DNA of 64,000 bases from Gymnogyps californianus (taxonomy: Eukaryota; Chordata; Aves; Accipitriformes; Cathartidae), in NCBI RefSeq assembly GCF_018139145.2, contig NC_059477.1:42221502-42285501 (forward strand). The letters are read 5' to 3'. Position numbers and translations under genes: made by a program. How positions within the stretch are numbered: position 1 is the first letter of the stretch; each line of letters starts with the position of its first letter. Under the pieces are notes generated by a model. The model did no database searches, was not told the origin of the DNA, and saw only the letters and a list, made by a program, of their open reading frames with translations. This document shows positions 23,511-37,775 of this stretch, piece by piece.

Positions 23511-23532
23511 GCTTTCGCTTTCGCTTTCCCGC
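23511..23532 (-). promoter_or_regulatory. ISRE-like interferon response element (NMI promoter)
   Basis: The minus strand reads GGGAAAGCGAAAGCGAAAGC: three GAAA cores two bases apart, giving two GAAANNGAAA matches. NMI is known to be interferon-inducible in mammals, so an IRF/ISGF3 site in its promoter fits. It would lie just upstream of the candidate first exon ending at 23348. Confidence 0.75.
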
Positions 23533-26500
23533 TAGCGGAGGAGGGGCTGGCGGCCGGGTTCCCCCCCCCCCGACCCGCCCCGAGCCCTGTCACACTTACG
23601 GGGCGGTGGCGGCGTGCCCGGCCCCGGGTCCTCGGGGACGCCGCCGCTCCTCTTCCTCGAAATCACGTGGAGGAAGGTGGCGCCGTCCTCCGCCGCCTCC
23701 TCAGCGGAGGGCAGCGCGGCCGGACCTTCGCCGCGGCGGCGAGGCGGCCTCCCGCCTTCCCTTCGCCCCTTCAGCTAACGGGGCCTCGGCTGCGGAGCCC
23801 TGAGGCATCCCTGGTCAGCACCCTGGTCATGCCCGTGGGCAGCACCCGCGTGTAGCGTCCTACCGAAAATGGGAAAATCCCAGAAAAGGTAGGGAGCGGG
23901 TGGGCTGGGAAAGGCCGCTCGTTGCTGCGCCTTCAGGGAGGGCACGAAGGCTTCAAGGCGGCCATCGGCCTCCCCGTTTCTCCTCTTTTTCACCCATCTC
24001 TTGGTGGATGAAGCTTCCTTCCATGGCTGGAAGCTTCTGGTTTGGCCTCTGGATTTTTCTGTGAATCAAGGCATCAAGCAGCATCAAGCGGAAGGCTTCA
24101 TCCTCTTTCCGAGAGGCACATGGTTAATTTATAAACCCTTCAGTATATAGATTCATAAAAATGATCCATGGCAGACGCACCTAGAATTGGGCAACAAAGT
24201 CATTGATGCACAGTCTATAGGCAATGCCAACCTCATTCTGCTGTAAGTGTTTAAGGTCTCTTGAGTTTTTTTCAAGTCCTTTGGCTGGCCATAGCGTGTG
24301 CTTGGTGAGTTGGATTGGAGCACCGATCCGACAACTACCTCCTGTCCCCCCCTCACAAAAAAGCCCCGTCTTTGGCCAGATCAGTTCCCAGATCTGTGCC
24401 CACCACTGCTACTGCCAGCACAGGGAAAGAAGGGGAGGAGAGCTTTAGCGTGCATGCGAGTCAGCTTAGAGAAGTCATGAAACGTGGACTGGCGTGAGGT
24501 GACTCATGGTTGCAAACATTTGCTGTGTTAGCCAGTGGGCACTCATGTTCTAAAGAGATTTCAAGGAAGAGCTGTTTCGAGGAAAAAAACGCTTTGATTT
24601 CTGTGATGATCGATTTGAGGAAGAGAAAGCACTGGCTCCTCATTGAAGGGGAGGGTAAAAGGCTTTGGTTAATGAATGATCCTTCTTCACGTAGGTAACT
24701 AAAGGGAAGAGTCTCTTACGGATCCTGAGAGAGCCGGTATGACTCACTTTGTTGTGCAGATTATGTTGCTAGGACGGACTGGACTTCTCGTGATGGGAGC
24801 TCTCAGGTGGCAGGTACAAAGTGTGTGTGCTTCAGCATGGCGGGGTGAAAGGAAAGTCCCACACGCATCTTTCACTAATAGCTCTTGGATTCAGGGGCAC
24901 ACAATGCATACAAGATTGTAGCCGAGCAGTCGGACACAGCTGATTGAATTCAAGACTTACTATCTATTTAGATACTCATAATAGATGCATTGCAGTCATG
25001 AACAGAATTTGGGCAATGTCTATGTCCTAGGCCAAGAAAAAACCAAAGCATGTTGCTTTCAGATTTCCTTTAAAAGTAAGCTGACTAATCTTTTAAATGT
25101 TACCCTCAAAATTGCAAACAGACTTGTACTTATTGGCCAAAGTATTTTGCATGGTTAGCAGTCAATCAGCACTGACTGTTAAAGAAATTAATCCTCAAAA
25201 ATCCAAAATATGCCAAATAGTTGGAGAAAGAGTAGAAGCCGACTTTGTCGCTTAGCAGATGTGGACTTCTACTTTCAGAGAAAAGCAGGAGGGGCTGTAT
25301 AGCAGCGAAGCATTGCAGTGAAATTGGTTGGGCTCTGCGTGCACACTTGAGGAGGCCTGCGCAAGAGCAGCCAGATCAAGGTTTTCAGAACTTTTGCTTT
25401 CATTGGCTATACAAAGGGAATCTTGGATTGCACCCTGCTTGGATAGCAATCACCTTGTGCCACTGAATTCAGTGGGCGTTTTACCCGTGGGGTAATTATT
25501 ATGGCAGTTTCAAATGTCCTTATCTGTTTTTTAAGATAAGTGGATGAAACTATGACCCTGTATTCGACATTTTGTTATTATTGTTTTCTGCCTTGACAAT
25601 GGAAAACTATGTTTACTATTGCTTTATAAACACAAAGTTGGTTACTAATGAGATGAGTAAAAGGGAGAGGTTTAGCTGGAGTAGCCAGGGAGGAGGAGGT
25701 GATTATGTTATGACCTAAGTACATCAGATTTCAGATTTAAATGTCAGAGTGGCAGGCTGTTCTCCAGTAACCGTGGTCACGCTGGGAAGTCACTGCTGAT
25801 CTGAAAGAGCCTTATTTCTCTAAACTCCAGGGAAAGCAGCAACACCAATCTGTTTACATGGCCTGCTTTGGGATTTGAGCTGAACAGTGTGTTTGTGCTT
25901 GTTTGGTGAAGGAAATTTATTGGAGATACTGAACTGGGCCAAGTTCCTTAACTGAGATGGAGTTGACTTGGAGTTGACATGTTAATTGATTTCTATGTGT
26001 TTTGAATTTATAGTGTTAACCACATATGAATCAGAGTAAAGGGAAAAGCATTGATTTCATAACTCTGAAGAGTCTAGCTAAAGGGGAAAATCAAGGGGTA
26101 AAATATAGCATAGAGTACAAGAAGCTTTAAAACTCTCAGGATTTCTCTGAGCAGTCTGCATTGATACCAAACTTCTTCTTCAGGAGTCTGAAAAACTCTT
26201 GATGAGCCTCGAAATCTGAACTGGAAACTTCAAAAGAAAACCCTGTTCCTTCTGGCAGCGTAGGATTAGGACTCATCTACAGCAGGAAATACTCTGATTA
26301 ACCTGGAAGAAGGTTTACAGCCATAAGCTTACCTTTTATTGGTACCAAAACAATTTGACCATACCTCAGCTTCTGGACAGTAACTGTTAAGAATCTCATG
26401 GCATTACCTTCAGAGGGAGAGTATTTTCGTTCTTTTAAAGTTAGAACAGATCCAAAGAAGGAAGTAAATGGAATTTAGGTGCTTAGATCATAACCGTCAT

Positions 26501-29500
26501 AATGAAGACCCTGCTCGGTGCCCGTCTGATCCTTGAGGTACCCCAGCTGCAGAGGAGCCTTGTTCTCCAGACAGGTCTAGTAGCGTCTTAATGTTGGCAG
26601 TTCTGAGTGCTTTAGCTTGATAATGCTTAGAAGCCACATTCAGCCACTGAGGTGTTCTGATGTCATGTATGATACTTTCATACTCCGACAGAATCATATT
26701 CCACGGCTATCCAGTTTATTTTGTGCTTTCTTTCAAAACCTGGCCAACAGAGGCTAGCGATGCCTTCCCTGCTTGTCTTCAAGATTTGCAGAGTCTGGAA
26801 AATGGTGCATGCTTTTGTAGATTATTAGGAAATTTTTCCTGGAAAAAAGGAAATAAAATTTCAGGTTCTTCTTTAAGGACCTGCTCATATATTCTGCCCA
26901 CACATTATCACACAAATACATTCCTTAATAAGCAGGGTACAATCATGATTGCTGTTTATCAGTGCTTTTTTTCCTGTGTTCCTTGAGAAGTTTTCACACA
27001 TTCTAAGAGCAAGAATAGAGACCCCATGTTCCAGAGCAACCAGTATCGTGTGGTCAGAGCACTGTTCCAGCAACTGGGAGAAATGGGTTTGACCTCTCTT
27101 CAGTGAACCCAGGTGTCCCAATCCTTTGCACATTGTCCAGCAGCTAGCCTGCCTAAAGGGAATGATGATTGCTGTACCACCTCCCATCCTTAGTGATCCC
27201 TACTCAGTTATTGGAAAAAAAACCCCTACAAACCCCGCGCAAACAGAAATGTCTTCTTTCTATCCTTGATGCAGCGCCAGGCCCTGGAGAGGAGCAGATC
27301 TGAATCTTACATTTATTGTATTCTTAGTAACTGTAGGTGATACCTTACGCAGTGCGCAGACTTCTAAGCAGCATCGAAAAGCACCATGATGATAGTTCTG
27401 GATCTCACTGCTGAGATACCAAAGTCTGTAGTTCACCAAACTTTGATGTCAAGGAGACACCAAGAACACACGGATGGTGGTGTCTCTAAAAAAGCTGTCC
27501 TGTCTACCCTTCATTCCTCTGTTTCTCCCATATCCTGAGTGTTCATGCAGCCACGTGGCAATCTAGGCTGGGAAATGAACCAGCTTAAAAACTAACTGTG
27601 AACAAAGTTGGGTTTAGCTGGCTCATTTCTCCAATCCAGTTCATCCTGTGGTCAAAAAAACCAGTGTGCCATCCCAGGAGGGGATAGCATGCAGCAGGGT
27701 CAGTAGGCTCAGCGGGGGTGAATAACAACTTATTTCAGTGGTGCTGCCAGCGTAACATGGCTTAAAGCACTCGTCAAAATACAGCTTCATTGTCTGATGT
27801 GGTATAGGGTGCCTCAGTGCCATAGAGGAGGTTCCAGATTTTGTTTCAAGGGGCCTACATTTTAGGCATCACAAAACACAGTCCTTTTTTCGGTCCTTTT
27901 TTCTGGCAAGGCAAGAGAGAAAAATATACCTGACAATGAACATCCAGCACCTTTAGATGTCAAATATCTGCCTCTCATAAATATACAAGTCCATTTCCAG
28001 CACAAGCAGAATTATGAAATAAATACTCTATACCAATCTGCATTCTTTACAGGAAGGATGCTGAAATGTGTCCAGCAAGACTTGGGAATGTTTCAGCTTC
28101 CCTAAGATGTGTGTCCCAGAACACAGTACTATGAGGCAATGCAGTGGTTTAGTAAATAGTCCCAGCACGACCGCTAGAAAGCAAACAATGAAGAAGAAAT
28201 CATCTAAGATGCACGTTGTTAGGCTTGAATCACATTCCAGTTCTTTGGCTATAAATCACTGCATGTTAATGAAATACTTCTTTCAAATAACATTGTTAGT
28301 GTTTCAGTGAGGATTGTTGGTTTATATGGGCAGAATAAATTCTAGCGTGCAGGCCATTTTACACTGAGAAGACGTAAATGAGAGGGAAGGGAGAATAGGA
28401 GAGGGGGTAGAGGAGATATGCCTGTCAATAGTATTAGTCTATGCTTTTATTTGATTAATGAATAGAAGTTGATTGTTTATGTTCCTTAGGAATAAAAAAC
28501 ATTGCCACTGAAAATCCCAGCTGTGTCCCAGGCTAACCACTGGCCGTAGCATAGACTGTAACAGAGGGCAGAATGTTTCTTTGGTCTGTCTCTGGCCTGA
28601 ATGACAGATTCTGAAATTGTCCATACGAAAAAAAGATCTTTTCTGTTTCTTGCCAAACTTTGTAGTCAGCAGGATTTCTGGATGAATACTCTAGCGAGAT
28701 AATCTTTTGGGGAATGTTTAAATAAGTGCCTTAGTCTCTGGAAATGCTTTTTGAAAGAGATGGTGAGGTTTCGCCCTTTTTTTAATTTCCAAAAATTATT
28801 TAATACATACCATGCTTCATGAAAGAAACACTTACTGAGTGTAAAGCAAATAAGGTCCTGTCTTAAATAGAAAGCCGTGGTACAGCTGAGGTAAATTAAA
28901 AAGTAAATATGTGTAAGTTAAAACATGAGAATTGCTTATGTAGAGGATATCTCTGGGAAGTAAAGTAATCTCAGTATTATATAGCTTTGGCCTTGACATA
29001 TTACTGGAAAAGCTCAGAACTCTAAATGATGAAGGAAGGTCATTTTGTCTGCAAAACTGTTAATGAGAACTGAATGTATTAGGTCTAGTTTATTAACACC
29101 ACTGTTTTGGTCAGTTCATCTTGATCCCTAATTCAGATAAACCCTAGGATTTAATAAATTATATACTAATATTCCAAGTCTTATCTTCTGTAAGCTTTAA
29201 CAAACCTAACCTAACTGGGAAAATTGTTAAGTGAGTAAAAATGAAAAGCTCACATTTTTAGAGAATGCAGCTTTTCTTTCCAACTTCTGCCTCCATCCTT
29301 AAGTCTCTTGGCAGAGCCCAAGTTGCAGAACGCTGAATAGACTGCCTGCAGATATTTGCATGTACTTCATTTTCTTTTACCCTTTTTTTGTTGAAAGACC
29401 CAATGTGAAGCCAAGGATTGACTAATGGCTGTCTCTTATTCTTCTGTGGAAATCCCACTTCCTTCTCCACCGAGATATCTCCACAGACAGGCCCTCCAGG

Positions 29501-29530
29501 GTATATACATAAGATTTCATGGGTTGTGGG

Positions 29531-29801
29531 TTTTTTCCTTTTCCTTTTCCTTTTTCCTTTTTTTTTTTCTTCTTCTTCTTCTTCTTCTTTCTTTTCCTTT
29601 TCCTTTTTCTTTTTCTTTTTCTTTTTCTTTTTCTTTCCCTTTCCCTTTTCCTTTTCCTTTTTCTTTTTCTTTCTTTTTTCCTTCTCCTTTTTCTTTTCCT
29701 TTTTTTTTTCTCTTTCTCTTTTTCTTTCTATTTTTCTTTTTCTTTCTGTTTTTCTTTCTCTTTTCCTTTTCCTTTTCCTTTTCCTTTTTTCTTTTTTTTT
29801 C
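29531..29801 (+). repeat. Polypyrimidine tract (TTTTCC / TTTTTC / TTC), 271 nt
   Basis: The plus strand contains only C and T across 271 bases, except A at 29730 and G at 29748. Internal periods shift between TTC, TTTTCC and TTTTTC units. Apparent Phe-rich and Lys/Glu-rich open frames here are translations of the repeat. Confidence 0.95.
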
Positions 29802-32800
29802 AAAATAACCCGGGGTTTAATTGTTTTGGCTGAACTTGTATTTCAATTTCTTCCTGTGTTCATGCACATAAAGCACTCTTTTGAAGATAAAGGCACAATA
29901 GCTGTTAGGCCAGCTCATTTCCAAATGAAGTGTTACTAGCTCTTAAGAGCTCTGTTTAGTTTTTGCAGGTTTTTTTTTAAAACACTGGGTTTTTATGCCA
30001 CTGATTCTGGCTGAAGATATTTTGCTGTGTCCAGCTCTTAAATAAGTGACTCATATTCCCTGATAGTCTGTTTTAGATCTGACAAGTCATCATGGTTGCA
30101 CGTTAAATCAACATTAAAAATGTCTGGTGTGATGTTAGTCACAGCTGAAGGCAGCCTTAGAATACAGTGAATGAATTTGTATTTTTATTATTGCACCACA
30201 GAAAACTGACTAACAGTTTTAGGGAGGAGAAAACTGTTAATAAATTTGGGTAAAAAACAGTCGTGGCAAGAAAGAAAATATATTGAAGGAGCTCAAATAT
30301 TTGTTTCAACTCTTTCAAAATGAAACCATTTGATTTTTCATTTCAGACATTTTGGAAAATAGCCACATTTCATAATTAAATTTTTTTAAAACCTGAAATG
30401 AGAATCAAGTACTTTAAATCAAACAAAATAAAAAACTTGACCCAAAATCAGTCTGTTTCACTAAAAAATCACTTTCTATTTTGAAATAACGGACGGCTTT
30501 ATTCCTTTCTATCTTTTCTTCTTTGTGTTTGGCCAGCAAACAGAAAATTCATGGGTTTTATTTCTTTACTTGGATCTCTGCACAAATGTTTCTCAGTAAT
30601 ACCCTTTCCCAGTATGAGTGTGCAAGCAATAACGGTCTTGCATCAAAGCGTGGGATATTCAACATGCAGTAGAGTTTCGGTAAGATTTGTATCATCCTAG
30701 CTTTTGGGGAAAGATGATTCATTCAGCTCTACAGCTTCATTACAGCGCTCTAAATTTGGGATATTGATTTTTTTATTTGAGGCATCTGTTAATATTCAGA
30801 GAGGATAGAGCATGCAGTGCCTGGAATGACAGTCAGCAGTCCTTCTGCTTACACTGCCAGCTTGATAGCTTTCAAAATACTCTGCGAAAGTTGGGCTGGG
30901 ATTCCTATAAAATGCCTGGAGCTGTTCTGCAAACAACTGAGTATCAAAACCCACACATATTCCACCTGCATGGAAGCATATATATGAAAAAAAATGAGGA
31001 AAGCTTGAGTAACAAAGAAGCAACCAAAAATTAGCCTAATTTTCATTAGGGTAATCCATTGTGGCAATGCTATCAAGGACAGCCTTTGATTATCTTTTTT
31101 TTTTTCCGCAGGATGAATTTGTGTACTTAAAGATACTGAATTATAGACTGAAGATTCATCTTGCTTTTGGCCTAGACGCAGATCACAGTTTTGTCACTTG
31201 AATCAGCTACACTGAGTTTGTGATAGTGCAAAGTTTTTCTAAAATTGTATACTCATGTATATACATCTTTAAGTGCCGAAATTCATATGCCAGTAAGGCA
31301 CTTTCTGTAGTACTATTTAAAGACTCCTTACACTGAGAAAAGGAATCTTTCTGACTTACTTGTTCGTTAGATCTGCAAGAATTCCCTTTTTACCTTTTCG
31401 TCTTCTGGTGGCAAGAAATTCTAATTTTCCATTTATATTCCCATTTTGATATTTTTTCTGCAGTGCCTGGAGTGGTATTTAGTAATATTTACTGTTGGTT
31501 CTTTCTTAGCAAGGTAAATGCCAAATGAATATCAATCAATTATACTGTAAATAACAGGGAAACACAGCAGCAGCTATAATGCTGCTGAAGCCTCAGAATG
31601 ACTAAGAATGTTTAACAGCAATTATCGGGGTTATTTTTATCCATTTTTGACACATTGTATATGATGTTGGTTTAAAAGAACTATAGTTCATAGACATATT
31701 TGTACAATTGAATTAATCTCTCCTGAAAGGGATTATTTTGCCTATTGGAATTCTTATTTAGGAGTGAAGTATTCTAACGGCATGCTAGATGGCCCAAAAC
31801 TGGGAGCTGGTAGACTAAGAGAAGCACAGTCAGAGCATGAAAAACAAGGACAAATAAATACTATAAAAATAAAATTTGATCAGTCACAATCTGCCAAGTA
31901 TGTGAACAAAGCAAAAGGGCACTTTCATAAACACGTAAAGAGGAGGAGGTTGAGACCACAATCATGTAAAAACGACCTAATGGAGAGATGTTACTATGGG
32001 ATAGGATAGTCCATTTTCTTTCATAATGAGGAAGACGACAAAGAAAATACACCTTAAAAACCGAAGTAAAGCAAGGAGAGTACCAACTCCATAAAAACAC
32101 ATGTACATCAAAATGATTTGGGAAGGAGACAGTGGCTCACAGCCACGGGAAATAAATAATTACGTAAACCACAGAATGATTAGAAGAGGAAAGTGTGATG
32201 TTATCCCCAGCAAATAACTTGCTCGGTAGTATTGTATGTCAGACTGCAAAAGCTGGGGATTGCCCCTTTTATAGGTCTAGACTGCTAGCAGGTCATTCCT
32301 TTAATGAAGATGCTGATGGTGATTGTCAGTGACTACCTAGAGGAAAGACTCCAAGCGTTGCCATTTCAGAAGCAGTAGGAATAATCCATACCATTATAAA
32401 ACCATTTCCAGCCAACTTGTGCAACTGGGCATTTCCAGGATTATAACAGAATGCCAAGAATATCAGTTAGCACCATACTGAATGCTGTAATCATAGTATT
32501 GCATGCGTAAGGCAATGATCAGAGACGCCAGCTTGTTTTTCTTGAGCTCGCAGGATGTGAACTATGCCCACGCGTATAAGCAAATCTGTAGCCTAACTCT
32601 TCACAGGAGGTTAGAAAATGGGTGACAGAGACCTAATACATCATACTAAACAAAATAAAATAAAACACAAAAAAAGCTGGTAAAATACTGAGTCACCATG
32701 GCGTTACGAAAAGACAGAGAATTAATTTCTTCAGAAGCTGAAGCAGACAGCAGGAGGGAGGAGACAAAATGAATGTGCAGTGGGGTAGGAAATGAGTGTT

Positions 32801-35689
32801 GCAGACATAAAGGGACATCTTAAGCAATGACTACTGAGACTAATCCACTGAGTATGTTATCACCATATTCATCTATTTGGGTTTCAGAAAGGAATTTAGC
32901 ATAATACTGCAAAGCAGATTAATGTGTATGGTTAGCTTTTATGGGACTGGAGGTACTGCCCTTGAGCTAACAAGGCAACTGTAAGACCAAGGACAGATTC
33001 TGCCACTACCATGCCAGTGTCTAGGATGGTAAGCTAACATTTGGATCTTCCCTGTGGAAGATCCCTGTATTCAGTTACAAAATCTAACGTACCACACAAA
33101 ATGAGGAGTGAGCAAATAACAAAGCAAATGAAAAGTAATGGAGGGAGAAATCGAGAGAAGGAGTACGTAATGGCTGATGGCTTTTGAAAACAGAAAAGTG
33201 GAGAATGCTGAAGCTGTCCAGATGAGCAACGAGGTTTGACTCCAGGGTGTATCTGAAAGGAGTACTAGTGCCTGGTGAGCCTGGTGAGGGGCTTCCCGGG
33301 AAACCAGCCTAGGACACAGCATGGGGAGAGGCTTGTCCTAAACCGTAAACATCCTTTTCCAGATCTAGGGCATTGGTCTGCAGTTCTAAGCAGGTGACCT
33401 CTGTCCACTTGGGATTCACAGTGTGGGTGGACACCTTGCCACAGAGTGGGCATGGGTGTGCGTGCTTCTGAAGAGGAAAGCAGACCTTAGCCTGTTTTTT
33501 GTAAAACGAGCTGCTGGCAGTGCGGTAATGCTGCAAGCCAGGGCAGCAAGAAGGCATTACACTCGAGGAGTCTGAAGGAAATAGTGGAAGAAAGAGTCTG
33601 AACAGGTAGTCCCTAGTGATTTAGGGATTTTCGTTTTGCCCTGGATTCTAGGGCCTGCCCCAGACTCTTTATGCATTTTACATAGCTGTGTTTCTGTAGC
33701 CACTGGATAAAACGCAGACAAGTTCAGTGGCCTCCAGGTTTTCCGAAGTACTGAGTTTAGAGAGGAATGATGCAATGCTGGGCTGTCCACTTCAGTTCCA
33801 CCCTGGGTCTAATAAATTCCTTTTTTAATCTATCTACCAGGAATATTGATCAGAAGCAATGCATTAAGAACACAGAGCAGGAGACATTTTGATGACCACT
33901 TATAAGGTGGTTCTTATAAGGATAAAACAGCATTTTGGTAGGCAGGTTTTCTTCTGGGAACCAAACTGTTTGTCTTTGAGGTCAGATGTGACTTCAGTGT
34001 TACCAGCTGCAGGAACATGGAGGAACAGGTCTCTGTCTGTACCTGTGGTTCGTACTGTGAACCCTCCCTAGGATCTTCCTCTGAGCATTGAAGCAAGTTC
34101 CGTTTCCCAGCAGACAGGAAGACTTTTCTGTAATGGCACCGCTGGATAACAGCTTCCGAAACACAGGTTCAATGTCTTCATCTGCTTGAGGATGTTTGAA
34201 CCTACATAGCTTAGCTGCAAAGGGCATGTGCCAGTCAGCAGTCAGTAGATATTTTGGGGTAACTCTCTCTTAGCGTTTCCCTTTAAAGCTGCTCCACTTT
34301 GGCTAGAAAACTAAATACTCCTTGTATCCAAGAGAGGGAGAAAAGCATTCTTCTAAGAACGCTAGAAGAACAAGGCCTGGGTCATGTTTTTAACTACATT
34401 GTCTGTTTGATATTTAGTATTCAGTGAACAGAACTCAAGTCTACTAATTATGGTCCTAAGGGACTAAATTCCATACATCTGACTCTTTGCATACGTTAAT
34501 TTTACAACTGAATATTAGTATTTTCACGTACACCCCAAAAATTGTTGCAGTTTGCTTTGCAATGGCTGGAGTTGCAAGTTATTTTTTCTTTTAGGAGTTT
34601 CTTGGCAATCTTTGGAGCCTGTTTGTCTTGGCATCCCCCTGCCATATTACCCATTCTTCAGTATCATATTCTAAAAACTGTGTTTACAACATTTTGTGAC
34701 TTTTTTTTATATATTTATGTAGTTTTAAAATGTAAACATAGAAGAACATCCATGAGACACTTGTAAATTTTATATCTGTATATATTTTTAATTTTGATAG
34801 GTTCAACTATTTTATTTAGAATTACTGTCACTATAGGACTTCAACTGACAAATATTTTAACTTGGCAAATGTTCAGATTTTTTATAAGTGAATCCATTAT
34901 ACTCTCCTAACATCTGCTCCTAATAATCCCAAATGTTTTTGGTTTGTTCTACTTTCACATGAAGTTTTTTGTTTGCTTTTTTTAAACTAAAGCACCATTA
35001 CACAGAATGGTTAATTCTTATCTCATTGATGTTGCTGATAAAAATGGGCATTGATTTCAATGAGAATTAGACTACAAGACAAAGGAGAGTAAGTTTTAAA
35101 ATACTTAGTTGTAAGACAAAATACTCTCTGAAAGCTTAACTTAACACTGTGACAATAAATAGTAAAATCATTGGCCAAATAAGTTCTCACGTTATAAAAT
35201 TCTTCTGAAATTGCATCATCTGAAGCATATAGGGGACAGAAAAAGTTAGGAAATTTGATTAGAAATTCCTTCCGTCTTTCCTTTAAGTACAACAAATGTG
35301 TGACAATTTAGAAAACCTGTTTTGTAAATTCATCAGGAAGTGAGTTTCTCACTAGTCCAAAACATAAATGTAAGAGTTTCATCAGCTCTTTTCCACAACA
35401 CACCATTTCTGTGACACTTTTCAGCTTTCACTAAAAGAGAAAGCATACAAGAAAAGAGAGATTGGAAAAGCAAGTTAATATATTCAGGTAGGCCTACCAA
35501 ATCTCATTGATTTCTTTCATTTTGGATGCATTTCATACTTAGAGCATCTTCTTGTCAAAGGCATTTTAAATGAAATAGGTGTTTTAAAAACCTGACTTGT
35601 TAGTTTAAAAGGAAATAACTAACAGCAAATGTCAAACTAGGATTTTGTATAAACCAAAATGTCATCTGGAAAATATATGACGCAATTCT

Positions 35690-36220
35690 GCACTATCTGA
35701 CACTGCAGAGTCTTTTGTTGGAGTACTATGTTTAGTTTTGGCATGACACTTCAAGAAGGATGCAGGCCACCTGGAAAGAGTACAGGGGAGAGGAACAAGA
35801 GTGATCAGGAGTCTAGAAAATAGGACCTACAGGAAAGATGAAAAGAACAGCCTGTTTATTTTTAAGGAAAGACCTGAAGCAAGATACAATAACAGTTGTA
35901 ACATAACTTTCCTGCTACAAAGAGGCAGTAACAAATCTGTTACTTTAGTCTGCTGAAGCAAAAAGAAGAAATAGGCTAAAGTTGCAGCAGGAAAGATTTT
36001 AGTTAATACAAGATGTTTTGGTTAAGGAAGGTATTTAAAATGTTAGGAAGAGTTAAGCACCAGGAGGCTGTGGAATTGCCACCGCTGCAGGTTCATAAGA
36101 ACAGGCTACACAAATATCTGCCAGGAATAATTCAAGTGTAATTACTTCTGCCATGTGGCGTATGGTTGGGATCTGATGGTTCTTAACGTCTCCATGGAGG
36201 TCCTGGAGTGTGGGACAATC
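35690..36220 (+). mobile_element. Old CR1 LINE fragment
   Basis: Phrases such as TACTATGTTTAGTTTTGG, AAGAAGGATGCAGGCCACC, GGAGAGGAACAAGAGTGATCAG and GACCTACAGGAAAGATGAAA match the order of the avian CR1 3' region in plus orientation, at clear divergence. Ends are approximate. Confidence 0.65.
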
Positions 36221-36466
36221 CTTCAACTTGTACCTTGACAGCTCAGTTAATGAAAAAAAAGGAAGCTTAAAATGAGATAAAATTTGTTTAAAATGAGATA
36301 AAAATAAGATAGCACTGGAAGTGGCCTTCTTTCAAAGAACATCAAGTCCAAGCTCCTCCTCAAACATCATCTCAAGATAAGTTAGGTGTTCTGTTTGTTT
36401 GGCTGTTCTAAAACTTCTCTGGACTTATGGTTTGAAATTCTGCTTTTCAAGCTAGGTCTAATTCTA

Positions 36467-36515
36467 TATGGGATGGGATGGGATGGGATGGGATAGGATG
36501 GGATGGGATGGGATG
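36467..36515 (+). repeat. (GGGAT)n microsatellite
   Basis: About nine tandem GGGAT units with one interruption (GGATA) in the middle. It is G-rich on one strand and lies in the gene-free interval. Confidence 0.93.
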
Positions 36516-37701
36516 ATATTGTTGTTGGGCTAATGTTTTCCTTTCTTTAGGTTAAATAGCTCTTCTTCCATTCTCAGGTTTCCCACAATGTAACTTCAGT
36601 CAGTGTAGTCATATTCCCCCCTTTCACATCAGCTATTTTAGTTTTTTCTTGTAAGAAAAACTTAGCCTTAATTCTTTCACTATCTCATTCCCTGCACTCC
36701 TTTTTCCTAGACTTTCCACCAAGTAATTTTTTCTGAATGAGATTACAGTTTCTTGCAAAAAACATCCCAACGAAAGACCTTTCACTGCATGCCTTTCCAT
36801 TTAAATACATCATTCTTGGTATCATTCTCAAAGCTATAAACAATATAATTGTAATATATTCTATATCACCGATAGTAATATATGAATCTTAGAATACAAA
36901 AGCTATAAATATTTTCACGGTTTTCATTCATTTACAAATAGAAGAAAAATGAAAAGTTTAGGTGCTTAATATTTAAATTAATGCAAAAGAGATTCGTGAC
37001 CCACATACACTACTGTTATTTTTTTTAAAAATTCCTTCATCCACAGCTGTTCATCCATGAAGCTGCTGGGTTTTTTTTTCTCTCTGTCATTGCAATTAGT
37101 CTTATATCGCTGTGGGCTTCACACCACAGTTTGAGAACTACCAAGTTAGGTGTTCACTTTGAATGCTAGTCAAAACCACAGAATAGCTTTCAAGCAGTGT
37201 TTCTTAACATATGTATGTATGGAAAGTGTTAAGGAAAGCCTCCCCCTCCCCCCCAATTTATATAAGATTTGTCTGGGATATATTTAAACGTGGAAAACTT
37301 GGAAGAAAACTTGAGAAAATACTGTCAGATTAATGTCTCGAAGTGCCCACGTAGAGCTGTGGAATATCTTCTTGTTGGTGAGAGGTTCTGCTAGGATTTG
37401 CAGATGAAAACTTTCCTTTCCAGCTCACTTGAGAGGCAGATGTATAGGGCTGAATGTGTCGCTTTATTGACACTGCAGGTTGCACAGACTTACGCCTAGG
37501 CTGCATCTGGAGCATACATCTAATATTAATGCAACACAATAGCAAACATTAAGTTGTTTCCTCGGGTATCAAAATATTCACATACCCAGTTATTCTTCAC
37601 TATAAAACATGTACTGAACCCTGTAGAGCTTTTGTTACTGTCCAACAGAGATGAAGTGTATTCATTTGAGGCATTATTCAGAGGATATTATAGTAGACAT
37701 C

Positions 37702-37775
37702 TGAATCCTGACTTCAAGACTGGATGACCTCTTGTGATCCCTTACAGCTTCAGTTATTCTGTGATTCTATGATTC
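37702..37775 (+). mobile_element. CR1 3'-end fragment
   Basis: Contains CTGGATGACCTCTTGTGATC and ends TGTGATTCTATGATTC, the characteristic CR1 3' terminus with its eight-base-type tail. Plus orientation; severely 5'-truncated. Confidence 0.75.

Larger units (their letters stand above)
22900..23830 (-). promoter_or_regulatory. NMI: CpG-island promoter of NMI
   Basis: A GC- and CpG-dense block of roughly 0.9 kb, upstream of the first NMI coding exon and pointing leftwards. It includes a polycytosine run near 23563, an ISRE-like element and a 30-bp minisatellite. Open frames across it on both strands are GC-rich by-products. Confidence 0.75.

Noticed and set aside
29258..29939. Long open frames on both strands rich in Phe/Leu/Ser or Lys/Glu/Arg
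   Set aside because: They are translations of the polypyrimidine tract, open in several frames at once, with no conserved content.
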